Shown piece by piece: positions 43,648 to 52,622 of a stretch of DNA of 64,000 nucleotides. The notes beneath the pieces were generated by a model. That model worked only from the letters and a program-made list of their open reading frames with translations. It was not told where the DNA came from and ran no database searches. The stretch covers positions 806,001-870,000 of the forward strand of contig NZ_FNWD01000002.1 in assembly GCF_900104655.1 (NCBI RefSeq). Direction: 5' to 3'. Position numbers and translations under genes: made by a program. The DNA comes from Millionella massiliensis. GTDB taxonomy: Bacteria; Bacteroidota; Bacteroidia; Bacteroidales; Rikenellaceae. Every line of letters begins with the position of its first letter. The stretch's first letter is position 1.

Positions 43648-46503
43648 CTATCGGTACGACTCCAGCGGTTCGCAGGTGCAGACGAGGTTACGGTCGCCGT
43701 AACCCGCATCGATCTTCGACACGTAGGGCCAGAATTTGTTTTCGGCCACCCACGGCAGCGGAAAAGCAGCCTGCATCCGCGAGTAGGGATGGTTCCAACC
43801 GCCTTCGCCATCGGCGCCGCAGCATTCAACGGCCGTGTGCGGTGCGTTTTTTACGATATGGTCTTCCTGCCCTACCGACGCCTCGCATTCGGCCTTGATG
43901 GAGATGAGCGTTTCGAGGAAACGGTCGAGTTCGGCCTTGGGCTCGCTTTCGGTCGGTTCGACCATCAGCGTATCGTGTACCGGGAACGAAAGGGTCGGTG
44001 CGTGGAAACCGTAGTCCATCAGACGGCGCGCAATGTCACCCGTTTCAACTCCGTAGTCGGCGCGGAAGTTGCGGCAGTCGACGATCATTTCGTGACCGAC
44101 ACGTCCCGTTTCGCCCGTATAGACAATGCCATAGTGTCCTTTCAGGGCACAGGCCATGTAGTTGGCCGCCACGATCGCCATTTCCGATGCGCGACGCAAT
44201 CCGGCCGCTCCCAGCATCTTGATATAACCGTAAGAGATCAGCTGCACCAGCGCGCTGCCCCACGGTGCGGCCGATACGGCCGTGATACCCTCCTCGCCGC
44301 CGGTTTTGACGATCGAGTGCGAGGGCAGGAACGGGGTCAGGTGTTTGGCCACACCGATCGGGCCAACACCGGGACCACCGCCGCCGTGCGGGATGGCAAA
44401 GGTTTTGTGCAGGTTCAGGTGGCAGACGTCGGCACCGATGTAACCGGGCGACGAGAGGCCGACCAGTGCGTTCATGTTGGCACCGTCGAAGTAGACCTGC
44501 CCGCCGTTGGCATGGACGATCTCCATGATCTCCTTGATCTTGCTTTCGAAGATCCCGTGGGTCGAGGGGTAGGTAATCATCAGGCAGGCCAGGTTGGCTG
44601 CGTTTTCTTCGGCTTTCTTGCGGAGGTCATCGACATCGACGTTCCCGTTCTGGTCAGTGGCCACGACCACGACTTTCATGCCGGCCATGGCTGCCGAAGC
44701 GGGGTTCGTACCGTGTGCCGAGGCGGGGATCAGGGCGATGTTGCGGTGGTAATCGCCGCGGCTATGGTGGTAAGCCCGGATCACCATCAGACCGGTATAT
44801 TCGCCGGCAGCACCGGAGTTGGGTTGCAGCGAAACGGCATCGAAACCGGTGATAACGGCCAGATCGTGCTGCAGACCGCGGATCATCTCCAGGTAACCTT
44901 CGGCCTGATCGAGCGGCACGAAGGGGTGAACGTTGCCCCATTCGGCCAGCGAGAGAGGCATCATCGAAACGGCGGAGTTGAGTTTCATGGTGCACGACCC
45001 GAGCGAAATCATCGAGTCGGCCAGCGAGATGTCGCGACGTTCCAGCTTTTTGATATACCGCATCAGATCGGTTTCGTTGCGGTATTTATGGAATACCTTT
45101 TCGGTCAGGATTTCGCTCTGACGGGCAAACGCTCCATCGAACCAGGTTCCTTCGGCGATTTCATCGAGTACGGGTGCGGTTTTGCCGGCTGCTTCGGCGA
45201 AGATGGCGGCCACGGTGTTGACGTCGGCCAGCGTGGAGACTTCGTCGAAACTGAGGTGAACGGTATTTTCGTTCGGATAGAAGAGGTTCAGCCCCTTCTT
45301 CACGGCAATGGCTTCGATCTTTTCGGCGTCGGCGGCCACTTCGAGGGTATCGAAGTAGTTGTCCGAAGCGAGTTCATAGCCGAGCCCCTTGATCAGTTCG
45401 GCTGCGGCATACGCATGCGAATGGGCGTGCAGGGCGATCCGTTTGAGCCCTTCGGGACCGTGATATACGGCGAACATACCGGCCATCGTGGCCAGCAGCG
45501 CCTGAGCCGTACAGATATTGGAGGTTGCGCGTTCACGTTTGATGTGCTGTTCACGCATCTGGAGCGCCATGCGCAGTGCGGGATTGCCCAGACGGTCGAC
45601 CGATACGCCGATGATACGGCCGGGCATGTTGCGTTTGTAGGCATCTTTGGTAGCCATATAGCCGGCGTGCGGACCGCCGAATCCCATCGGAATACCGAAA
45701 CGCTGGGTCGAACCGACCGCGATGTCGGCACCCCATTCGGCGGGAGCCTTCAGCAGCACGAGCGACAGAATGTCGACATCGGCCGTCACGAGCATTCCAC
45801 GTTCGTGGCAGGCTGCGGTAAAGGCGGTATAATCGGCGATATGGCCGTTGGCTGCCGGATACTGGAGCATGGCACCGAACTCTTTGCCGGTGAACTCATA
45901 CTCTTCGAAGGAGTCCACTGCCAGCTCGATACCGAGGGGTTCGGAACGGGTGAGCAGCAGGTCGAGGGTCTGCGGGAAGATGTTTTCGTCCACGAACAGG
46001 ATGTTGCGTCCCTCTTTCTGGGCCTCACGCGAGCGGAGGTTGAACATCATGATCATGGCTTCGGCAGCGGCAGTCGCTTCGTCAAGCAGCGAGCAGTTGC
46101 TCACGGGCAGCCCGGTGAGAGAGCTGACCATGGTCTGGAAGTTGAGCAGCGCTTCGAGACGGCCCTGCGAGATTTCGGCCTGATAGGGAGTATACGAAGT
46201 GTACCAGGCGGGATTTTCGAAGATGTTACGCAGAATGGCGGCCGGCGTGGCAGTACCGTAGTACCCCATCCCGATCAGGGTGCGGAGGGGTTTGTTCTTG
46301 CGGCCGAGTTCGCGGATGTGTGCAGCGAAGTCGTTTTCGCTCATGGCCTCAGGGAGGTCGAGCGGTTCGTGAAGTTGAATTTGCGGCGGAACGACCTGAT
46401 CGATCAGTTCACCGACCGATTTTACTCCGATCACGGAGAGCATCTCTTCGACCTCTTTGGGGCCGTTGCCGATATGGCGATTTACAAATTGATCCTGAGC
46501 CAT
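43648..46503 (-). CDS. gcvP: Glycine dehydrogenase (glycine cleavage P protein)
   Basis: The PLP-dependent P protein decarboxylates glycine and passes aminomethyl to the lipoyl H protein. The 951-residue length is that of the fused P1+P2 form. N-terminal marks include FVNRHIGNGPKEVEEML and GYYGTATPAAILRNIFENPAWYT; the C-terminal half holds SLGSCTMKLNSA, SGAAGEYTGLM and the PLP lysine in CHLNLHKTFAIPHGGGGPG. gcvT and gcvH are not in the window. It has its own complete promoter at 46533-46561. Confidence 0.98.
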   Translation of the reverse strand: MAQDQFVNRHIGNGPKEVEEMLSVIGVKSVGELIDQVVPPQIQLHEPLDLPEAMSENDFAAHIRELGRKNKPLRTLIGMGYYGTATPAAILRNIFENPAWYTSYTPYQAEISQGRLEALLNFQTMVSSLTGLPVSNCSLLDEATAAAEAMIMMFNLRSREAQKEGRNILFVDENIFPQTLDLLLTRSEPLGIELAVDSFEEYEFTGKEFGAMLQYPAANGHIADYTAFTAACHERGMLVTADVDILSLVLLKAPAEWGADIAVGSTQRFGIPMGFGGPHAGYMATKDAYKRNMPGRIIGVSVDRLGNPALRMALQMREQHIKRERATSNICTAQALLATMAGMFAVYHGPEGLKRIALHAHSHAYAAAELIKGLGYELASDNYFDTLEVAADAEKIEAIAVKKGLNLFYPNENTVHLSFDEVSTLADVNTVAAIFAEAAGKTAPVLDEIAEGTWFDGAFARQSEILTEKVFHKYRNETDLMRYIKKLERRDISLADSMISLGSCTMKLNSAVSMMPLSLAEWGNVHPFVPLDQAEGYLEMIRGLQHDLAVITGFDAVSLQPNSGAAGEYTGLMVIRAYHHSRGDYHRNIALIPASAHGTNPASAAMAGMKVVVVATDQNGNVDVDDLRKKAEENAANLACLMITYPSTHGIFESKIKEIMEIVHANGGQVYFDGANMNALVGLSSPGYIGADVCHLNLHKTFAIPHGGGGPGVGPIGVAKHLTPFLPSHSIVKTGGEEGITAVSAAPWGSALVQLISYGYIKMLGAAGLRRASEMAIVAANYMACALKGHYGIVYTGETGRVGHEMIVDCRNFRADYGVETGDIARRLMDYGFHAPTLSFPVHDTLMVEPTESEPKAELDRFLETLISIKAECEASVGQEDHIVKNAPHTAVECCGADGEGGWNHPYSRMQAAFPLPWVAENKFWPYVSKIDAGYGDRNLVCTCEPLESYR

Positions 46504-46532
46504 GGGTTAGAAAATTTAGCGTCTTAAAGTAA

Positions 46533-46561
46533 CAAAGGTACGGACAAAAGCCGAGATTCAA
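46533..46561 (-). promoter_or_regulatory. gcvP promoter
   Basis: On the - strand TTG (46559-46561), exactly 18 bases, then TACCTTTG (46533-46540), the same layout as the rpsA promoter. The box lies 29 bases before the ATG, leaving no room for a glycine riboswitch. Confidence 0.8.
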
Positions 46562-46651
46562 AAATCTGCCGTCCGGATAAATTCATTGCATGTTGTTTCC
46601 CCGCTTTTTCCCCGATTACACAGCCCCTGCCTCAACCTGTCGCTCCGGCTA

Positions 46652-47848
46652 TCACCGTTCGAAAATGGTCCGGCGTTCCCGTTCGGCGATCGAGCGCACC
46701 CACCGTTCGGGACCGGCCGACCAGTTGTCACGCGCACGCGGCCGGAGTTCCGGATGCTGCACCAACCACCGGGCCAGCGCCAGCCGATAATCCGCCGCCA
46801 CCGTATCGACCCGCACGCCCATCTGCTGCAGGTCACGGGCACGGAACGAATTAAGCACCACGGTATAACTCTTTTGAGGATCGAACGGCTCGCCCTGCTC
46901 GTTCTCATAAACGGTCACCCGGTGGCCGTAGTGCGCCGTCAGGTTGACCCGGAACCGGATTCCCGCCACATCGTCATGGAGATAGTACGGCACCTTGAGC
47001 CGCACCAGATCGGACTCTGGCCCCTCGATCCGGAAAAAACGCATACCGAAGATCTTTTCCAGCCACTCGTCCAGCTGTTTCCCGGTGATTCGCGCCGTCA
47101 CCAACGCATTGTCGTATCGGAACAGCCGCAGCACGTCGCCCAGACACACTTCGCCGGCGGACAGCGTGGCATCCAGCACCGGAGGCGCGAAGAACGACAC
47201 GTTGGCCGTGGCGGCCGCCGTGAAATGGAAACGATGGAACAGATCGGAAAAGGCCGACGGCCCGAAAAGAGCGTCGCGCGTCGTGACCGTCGTATCCAGC
47301 CGCGCCACGGGAGTCAGAAAGAAACGGCGCACCCGGTCGCCATCCGCCCCGAAACGCTCCTCCACTGCCCTTGACACGCGGAGTTCTTGAAAATCAAACC
47401 GCCTCGCTTCAACCGCCGCATGCCCTTCGACCACATAACGGTCCACCACGAGCCACTCCGTCTCGCCCAGCGAATCGACCGCCCCGCGGGTCACCCGGAA
47501 ACAGTTCAGCACCGAGTCGCGCTCCGCCGCAGCGACATACCCAGCCCGCTGCATGGCACGCTGCCGCAGGGTACTGTCGGCCAACGCCAGGTAGATTCGA
47601 TCGCCGAGCGAAAGTTCCCGGAGCGGAACGTCTACCAGAAACAGATTCTCTTCGCCCAACTCTTCCCGCCACCGATCGGCAAACGCCGTCACGGCCTCGA
47701 TCGACCCGGCACGATAACGGTTCGTGAGCGGATCGAAGGCCGTCAGACCGGCATCGCCGCGAGTGACGATCAACCGGGTATGCACCTGTGCTTCTGCCTT
47801 GCCCACTGCAAGCAGCAAAAACAGCAAAAGTGTAGTTAGTCCACGCAT
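46652..47848 (-). CDS. 5'-nucleotidase-like exported protein without a metal site
   Basis: A 398-residue protein with a signal peptide (MRGLTTLLLFLLLAVGKAEA). The C-terminal half matches the 5'-nucleotidase C-terminal domain in its Bacteroidota form: ATANVSFFAPPVLDATLSAG, LGDVLRLFRYDNALVTARITG and KQLDEWLE, then SYTVVLNSFRARD. The N-terminal half sits where the metallophosphoesterase domain should be, but the metal motifs are gone: the TNDxHG start is replaced by VTRGDAG and the GNHE-like site by AAERD. It is also shorter than active two-domain enzymes. It probably lacks phosphatase activity. A frame of 30 more residues upstream was not used because the signal peptide marks the start. Confidence 0.72.
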   Translation of the reverse strand: MRGLTTLLLFLLLAVGKAEAQVHTRLIVTRGDAGLTAFDPLTNRYRAGSIEAVTAFADRWREELGEENLFLVDVPLRELSLGDRIYLALADSTLRQRAMQRAGYVAAAERDSVLNCFRVTRGAVDSLGETEWLVVDRYVVEGHAAVEARRFDFQELRVSRAVEERFGADGDRVRRFFLTPVARLDTTVTTRDALFGPSAFSDLFHRFHFTAAATANVSFFAPPVLDATLSAGEVCLGDVLRLFRYDNALVTARITGKQLDEWLEKIFGMRFFRIEGPESDLVRLKVPYYLHDDVAGIRFRVNLTAHYGHRVTVYENEQGEPFDPQKSYTVVLNSFRARDLQQMGVRVDTVAADYRLALARWLVQHPELRPRARDNWSAGPERWVRSIAERERRTIFER

Positions 47849-48099
47849 GGGAGAATCAAAAAACAAAGCACAAACAGACTGTCGTCCGAACATTCGGGGG
47901 AAGAGCCCCGTACGCTGAATAGTCAGGCCGGACACCAAACCCGAAAATCCTCAACACAGATATGCTCCAACCCGCTCAGGCGCACCTCACGCAGCCCGCA
48001 CCTCCACAGCCTGCCCTTCAGCCCGGCAACAGATTTGCCCCGGTCCTTCCCAACAGACTCGCCAATCGCCGTTTCGGAACCACCGGGACACAACACGCA

Positions 48100-49773
48100 T
48101 CAGTATTGAAAACTGCTTCCCCCCAGGAACTCCCGGAGAATCGACGTAGGCGGCAGCTCATGGTCGGGAATATCGACAAAATAGTCCAGGAACTTCATCA
48201 GCCTCATGGCCTCGGCATACTCCGGCGTATTGGCCGGCACACGCCGCAGCAACGGCAGGGCATACTGTTTGAGGATCGATATTTCGAAGAAAAGCGCCGT
48301 ATTGACCATCACGTCGGCCTGTTCCTGGTAGGGGAAGATGTATTTGTCCTCACCGCGCCGGACGCTGCCCCATCCCTTAATGGTGTCGTAAGCCGTGCGG
48401 CCGCGGTACTTGCTGTCGCGGACAATCCGCCGCAACAGACGGTTGTCGGTCGTCGACACGACACTCATGTTGTCGAGCGACAGGGTGGTCAGGGCCGAAG
48501 CATAGATTTTGTATTTCAACCGGTCGTCCACATGGGGCGTCAGGGCCGGATTCAGACCGTGGATCCCTTCGACAATCAGAATACTCCGGTCGCTGAGTTG
48601 CAGCGTGGTTCCGTCGTAATACCGTTTCCCGTCGGTGAAGCGGAATTTGGGCATTTCGACCTTCTCACCGGCAAACAGGCGATTCAGGTCGGCATTGAAC
48701 GCCTCGACATCGACAGCCTCGAGCGCTTCGAAGTTATAATTTCCGTTCTCATCGAGCGGCGTATGTTCCCGATCCACGAAATAGTTGTCGAGCGAGATGG
48801 TCTCGGGTTCGAGCCCCAGGACCCGCAGCTGGATCGACAGCCGCTTCGAGAGGGTCGTTTTGCCGCTCGACGAAGGACCCGCCACCAGCACGATTTTAAC
48901 CCCGTGCTTGTCGTGACGTTCGAGGATGACGTCGGCAATACGGGCAAGCGTTTTTTCATGGAGCGCCTCGCCCACTTTGATCATTTCGCTTGCCTGACCG
49001 GCCAGCACCCGCGAGTTGAGCGATCCCACGTCCGAGAGTTGCAGGATGTCGGCCCACTCCTTGTTCTGCTGGAACACCGAAAAGAGTTTCGGCTCGAGTT
49101 TCATGGGCTCGACCTGCGTACAGTCGTCGCGCCGCGGCATCTGCAACACGAACCCTTCGCCAAAGGCCTGCAGGTCGAACACCTTCAGGTAGCCGGTCGA
49201 AACGACCATAGCCCCGTAAAAATAGCCGGGCAGGCCGCCCATGTTATAGACCGTGATAAAGTACTGCGGCCGGGTGCCCAGCAGCGCCAGCTTGTCTTCG
49301 TAGCCATACCCGTGGTAGAGTTTTTCCACGTCCGAGAGGAGCATCTTGTCCCGCACGATCGGCAGATTCATGTCGACCAGCACGCGCATCCGTTGCTTGA
49401 TGGTCTCGATCTGTTCGGCTCCGACGGTACCGATGCCGGAAATCTCGCCGTAGTATCCCCTTGCCGCGGTGTGCAGAATACGCAGCTGGGCGTCGGGATA
49501 GCAGTCGAGGACGGCTTTCTGAAGCAGGAAAAAGAGCGACCGCGCATAGACCCGCATCCCGTCGGTGGAGCTCATCTCCACATACCGCAGGTTTTTGGGC
49601 GAATAGATCCGGGAGTTCAGCTCCTTCAGCCGGTTGTCGACGAAACAGGCAATGACCGGCGATTCGGTGTGCAGGGCCAGCATGTCGAGCACCTCTCCCA
49701 GCGAGGTTCCCTCCTCCACGTACAGCGTGGCCTGATTGTTTTCGCAGTAGATTTGTATGGGTTTGGTCGTCAT
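48100..49773 (-). CDS. Nucleoside (uridine) kinase with N-terminal TGS-like domain
   Basis: A 557-residue protein known across Bacteroidota. Residues 1-70 resemble a TGS domain (IQIYCENNQATLYVEEGTSL) and the next 200 a ThrRS SAD-like domain (around HGYGYEDKLALLG). The C-terminal part is a uridine-kinase-type P-loop domain: VLVAGPSSSGKTTLSKRLS, then SLDNYFVDREHTP and ILIVEGIHGLNPAL. It likely phosphorylates uridine or cytidine; the role of the tRNA-synthetase-like half is unknown. It has a TAACTTTA promoter box at 49811-49818. Confidence 0.87.
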   Translation of the reverse strand: MTTKPIQIYCENNQATLYVEEGTSLGEVLDMLALHTESPVIACFVDNRLKELNSRIYSPKNLRYVEMSSTDGMRVYARSLFFLLQKAVLDCYPDAQLRILHTAARGYYGEISGIGTVGAEQIETIKQRMRVLVDMNLPIVRDKMLLSDVEKLYHGYGYEDKLALLGTRPQYFITVYNMGGLPGYFYGAMVVSTGYLKVFDLQAFGEGFVLQMPRRDDCTQVEPMKLEPKLFSVFQQNKEWADILQLSDVGSLNSRVLAGQASEMIKVGEALHEKTLARIADVILERHDKHGVKIVLVAGPSSSGKTTLSKRLSIQLRVLGLEPETISLDNYFVDREHTPLDENGNYNFEALEAVDVEAFNADLNRLFAGEKVEMPKFRFTDGKRYYDGTTLQLSDRSILIVEGIHGLNPALTPHVDDRLKYKIYASALTTLSLDNMSVVSTTDNRLLRRIVRDSKYRGRTAYDTIKGWGSVRRGEDKYIFPYQEQADVMVNTALFFEISILKQYALPLLRRVPANTPEYAEAMRLMKFLDYFVDIPDHELPPTSILREFLGGSSFQY

Positions 49774-49810
49774 GGCAGTCGAGGATTGGTGTATACTAAG
49801 AAACGCACTT

Positions 49811-49818
49811 TAAAGTTA
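49811..49818 (-). promoter_or_regulatory. Nucleoside kinase promoter, -7 box
   Basis: On the - strand TAACTTTA, one change from TAnnTTTG, with a TTG (49839-49841) 20 bases upstream. Confidence 0.5.
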
Positions 49819-49927
49819 CCATATTTTCCGCTGATCCGCAAAATCGGTCCTCCGGACAACAATTCCCGAAACAGAGAACATACCCACCCTTTCCTGCCGA
49901 CCCCGCTCGAAACTTTTCACTGTCTTT

Positions 49928-50150
49928 CAAAATCTCCTCCGCAGCTCATTTTCAAACCGGTTTCGCCTGCCATTTCCAGATTCTCCCGCATCTGCTTCCA
50001 CTTTTCCTCCCCGACCACTCCCGGAACTTCTCATTCTCCCCCTCAAAATCTTCTTCGCAGGTCTTTTTCTGCCAGTTCCGCCTACCATTCCCAAATTTTT
50101 TCTGCAACTGCTTCCACATTTCCTCACCATATATTTCACGCCTTCCCCCC
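49928..50150. repeat. Two imperfect tandem units of about 116 bases
   Basis: Unit 1 begins CAAAATCTCCTCCGCAG at 49928 and unit 2 begins CAAAATCTTCTTCGCAG at 50044. Shared blocks include CGCCTGCCATT or CGCCTACCATT, and ATCTGCTTCCAC or AACTGCTTCCAC, at the same spacing. On the - strand both units could encode a similar WKQ...DFE peptide in the same relative frame, but there is no full gene. Confidence 0.7.
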
Positions 50151-50354
50151 CCAATCATTCCACGCAGGGAACCACTACTCCGCCAATGGGACGAGCACCC
50201 TGCGGCACTCTGTCGAATTTCCGTTTACAGCCGAAATTCCACGTCCGATCCTGCCCCAACCGTCGATCCCACCAATGAATTTCCCAGCCACCGCACCCCG
50301 CCATTACCACTATCCCCCCTCTTCGAATCGCCCCCCCCATTCCGTCTACGCTGC

Positions 50355-50405
50355 CGCGTAAACGAACGGCCGGTGTAACGCTCCCGAAGAGCGTTACACC
50401 GGCCG
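50355..50405 (-). terminator. Terminator of the aromatic operon
   Basis: CGGCCGGTGTAACGCTC (50367-50383) pairs perfectly with GAGCGTTACACCGGCCG (50389-50405), 17 bp, loop CCGAA. On the - strand TTCGTTT follows. Confidence 0.82.
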
Positions 50406-50433
50406 ATACCGGAGAGGATGTTTCCCAAACGGT

Positions 50434-51507
50434 CTAATGTTTGGCGTTCATCACCTTGTTCTGACGGCTGATGCTTTCCATGTGGATCGAGTTCAGCAGA
50501 ATGCTCAGGAATTCACGGCTGAGTTTCAGTTCGTCGGCCATGGCCAGCACACGTTTTACGATATCGTCCCAACGGGCGCTCTGCAGGATCATCACCTCGT
50601 TGTCGCGTTTGATCTCGCCGATCTTTTCGGCAACGTCCATACGTTTGCTGAGGATCGTGAAGAGTTCGGCATCGTACTGGTCGATCTGGCTGCGGAGTTT
50701 GTCCATCGACATCTGGAATTCGGGTTTGTCGACCTGCGGTTTGCGCCATACGATGCTGCGCACCAGTTCGGCCAGCTCTTCGGGCACCACCTGCTGAGCC
50801 GCGTCGCTCCAGGCCTTGTCGGGGCAAATGTGGCTCTCCATGATCAGACCGTCGTAGTTCAGGTCGGCGCACTCCTGAGCCACCTCTTTGAGCAGCGAGC
50901 GTTTACCGGTGATGTGCGACGGGTCGCCGATCATGGGGATGTCAGGCATACGCATCTTCATCTCGATAGCCAGCGGCCACATGGGGTTGTTGCGGTATTT
51001 CGAGAGTCCGAAAGACGAGAAGCCGCGGTGGATCAGGCCGACGCGTTCGATCCCCACCTTTTGGAGGCGCTGCACGGCACCCATCCAGAGGTCGAGGTCG
51101 GGGTTCATCGGGTTTTTGACCAGCACCGGGATGTCCACGCCGCGCAGGGCATCGGCAATATCCTGTACGCTAAAGGGATTAACGGTGGTACGGGCACCGA
51201 TCCAGAGCAGGTCGACGCCGAATTCGAGCGCCCCTTCCACGTGTTTGGCATTGGCCACTTCGGTCGCAATGGGCAGGCCGGTCTCCTTTTTGGCTTCGGC
51301 CATCCACGAGAGGCCGGGCAGCCCCACCCCTTCGAAGGTTCCGGGTTTGGTACGCGGTTTCCAGATGCCGGCACGCAGCACGTCCACCACACCGGTGGCT
51401 GCCAGACGGCGGCAGGTTTCGAGGGTCTGTTCTTCGGTCTCGGCGCTGCACGGCCCCGAGATAATCAGCGGGCGTTTGCCCTTCAAGTCGAATTTTTTAG
51501 TTTCCAT
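50434..51507 (-). CDS. DAHP synthase fused to chorismate mutase
   Basis: A 357-residue bifunctional enzyme. Residues about 1-260 are a type I-beta (KDO8P-like) DAHP synthase: PLIISGPCSAETEEQ, RAGIWKPRTKPGTFEGVG, IGARTTVNPFSVQ, MIGDPSHITGKR and IMESHICPDKA. This makes 3-deoxy-D-arabino-heptulosonate 7-phosphate, the first step of the shikimate pathway. Residues about 270-357 are an AroQ-type chorismate mutase (LRSQIDQYDAELFTILSKRM), which converts chorismate to prephenate; in related fusions it also relays feedback inhibition. It is the last gene of the pheA-aminotransferase-tyrA-aroG set, 154 bases after tyrA. Confidence 0.95.
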   Translation of the reverse strand: METKKFDLKGKRPLIISGPCSAETEEQTLETCRRLAATGVVDVLRAGIWKPRTKPGTFEGVGLPGLSWMAEAKKETGLPIATEVANAKHVEGALEFGVDLLWIGARTTVNPFSVQDIADALRGVDIPVLVKNPMNPDLDLWMGAVQRLQKVGIERVGLIHRGFSSFGLSKYRNNPMWPLAIEMKMRMPDIPMIGDPSHITGKRSLLKEVAQECADLNYDGLIMESHICPDKAWSDAAQQVVPEELAELVRSIVWRKPQVDKPEFQMSMDKLRSQIDQYDAELFTILSKRMDVAEKIGEIKRDNEVMILQSARWDDIVKRVLAMADELKLSREFLSILLNSIHMESISRQNKVMNAKH

Positions 51508-51661
51508 GTATGTGGGTTTTTATTATTCTCAGTTTCAGTTTCTCCCCCATCGGGAAATCACACGAGAGGGATCGGTTTTTGTTTCACGGTTCGCAGCAGC
51601 ATCCCGACGGCAACGGCTCACGGCCACATCTGTGAGTATGCCCGCTTCGCCGCCGACCGGG

Positions 51662-52501
51662 TCAATGGATAATGCGCCGGATCGAATTGGCCTTCTGTAT
51701 CGAGGTGCGCAGCCCTTCGGTATCGTCGCGTTCGATCATGCGCCGCATCACCTGCAACTGGTGGATATGTTCACGCAGCACGTCGAGCACGTTGTATTTG
51801 TTCTTGAGCAGGATGGGAATCCACATGTCGCCCGAACTCTTGGCCAGACGCACCGTACTTTCGAACCCCCCGCCGGCCAGTGCGAAGATCGTATCATCCT
51901 CACGTTCCTTTTCGAGCACCGTCAGGGCCAGCGCATAGGAGGTCACTTGCGAAATGTGGCTCACATAGGCGGCGTGTAGGTCGTGTTCTTCGGGTTCCAT
52001 CGAGATGATCGGCATGCCAAGCGTGCGGTAGATATCCTCCACGATGCCTACCGCTTCGGGGTCGCTCATTTCGCGCTGGCAGATCACGACGGAGCGTCCA
52101 GCGAAGGCTCCCTTGACAGCCGCTTCCGGGCCAGAATATTCGGTACCCCACATGGGGTGGGTCGCCACAAAACGGCCCCGTTTGGCATGCTGGGCAATCA
52201 CTTCGCACAGCTCCTCTTTGGTCGAGCCCATGTCCATGACGATCTGGTGTTTCACGCGGTTGAGCACCTTCACGGCCAACAGCGGAATGGCGTTCACGGG
52301 GATGGCGATGGCCACCAAGTCAGAGGCATCGACAGCAGCCTCCATCGGCAGCAGTTCGTCCACCAGTCCCAGTTCCAACGCTTTGGCCGCATTAGCGGGG
52401 TTATTGTCGACGCCGATCACACGGTCGGCCAATCCTTTATCTTTCAGTGCTAGGGCGAACGATCCGCCGATCAGCCCCAGCCCGATTACCGTAGCAATCA
52501 T
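51662..52501 (-). CDS. tyrA: Prephenate dehydrogenase
   Basis: Oxidatively decarboxylates prephenate to 4-hydroxyphenylpyruvate, the tyrosine branch. The 279-residue protein has the NAD loop VIGLGLIGGSFALAL (about 5-19), MDMGSTKEELC, the HPMWGTEYSGP active-site motif and the helical dimerisation half with DLHAAYVSHISQVTSYALAL. It lacks a fused chorismate mutase, which is instead on the DAHP synthase next door. It lies 121 bases after the aminotransferase gene. Confidence 0.93.
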   Translation of the reverse strand: MIATVIGLGLIGGSFALALKDKGLADRVIGVDNNPANAAKALELGLVDELLPMEAAVDASDLVAIAIPVNAIPLLAVKVLNRVKHQIVMDMGSTKEELCEVIAQHAKRGRFVATHPMWGTEYSGPEAAVKGAFAGRSVVICQREMSDPEAVGIVEDIYRTLGMPIISMEPEEHDLHAAYVSHISQVTSYALALTVLEKEREDDTIFALAGGGFESTVRLAKSSGDMWIPILLKNKYNVLDVLREHIHQLQVMRRMIERDDTEGLRTSIQKANSIRRIIH

Positions 52502-52622
52502 TTTTTCGGGTTATTTGTCATTCGTCGAGTCCGGATGTGCACGCCCGCTGCCGATCCGATGACCGAAAACCGCAGAAACGCTCCCCCTCTCGACGCTGTC
52601 CTTAATTCTCGTGAACCGCCAC

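Larger units (their letters stand above)
49774..50433. other. Intergenic stretch with tandem duplication
   Basis: No gene accepted. It carries the kinase promoter box (49811-49818), a two-unit imperfect tandem repeat (49928-50150) and the aroG terminator (50367-50405). The + strand is very pyrimidine-rich. Confidence 0.6.

Noticed and set aside
43516-46527. 1003-residue + strand open frame opposite gcvP
   Set aside because: Longest open frame of the window but simply the complement of gcvP.
46504-46540. Glycine riboswitch before gcvP
   Set aside because: The promoter lies 29 bases before the start codon, so there is no room for one.
47962-50361. 799-residue + strand open frame opposite the nucleoside kinase
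   Set aside because: Antisense shadow running on into low-complexity intergenic sequence.
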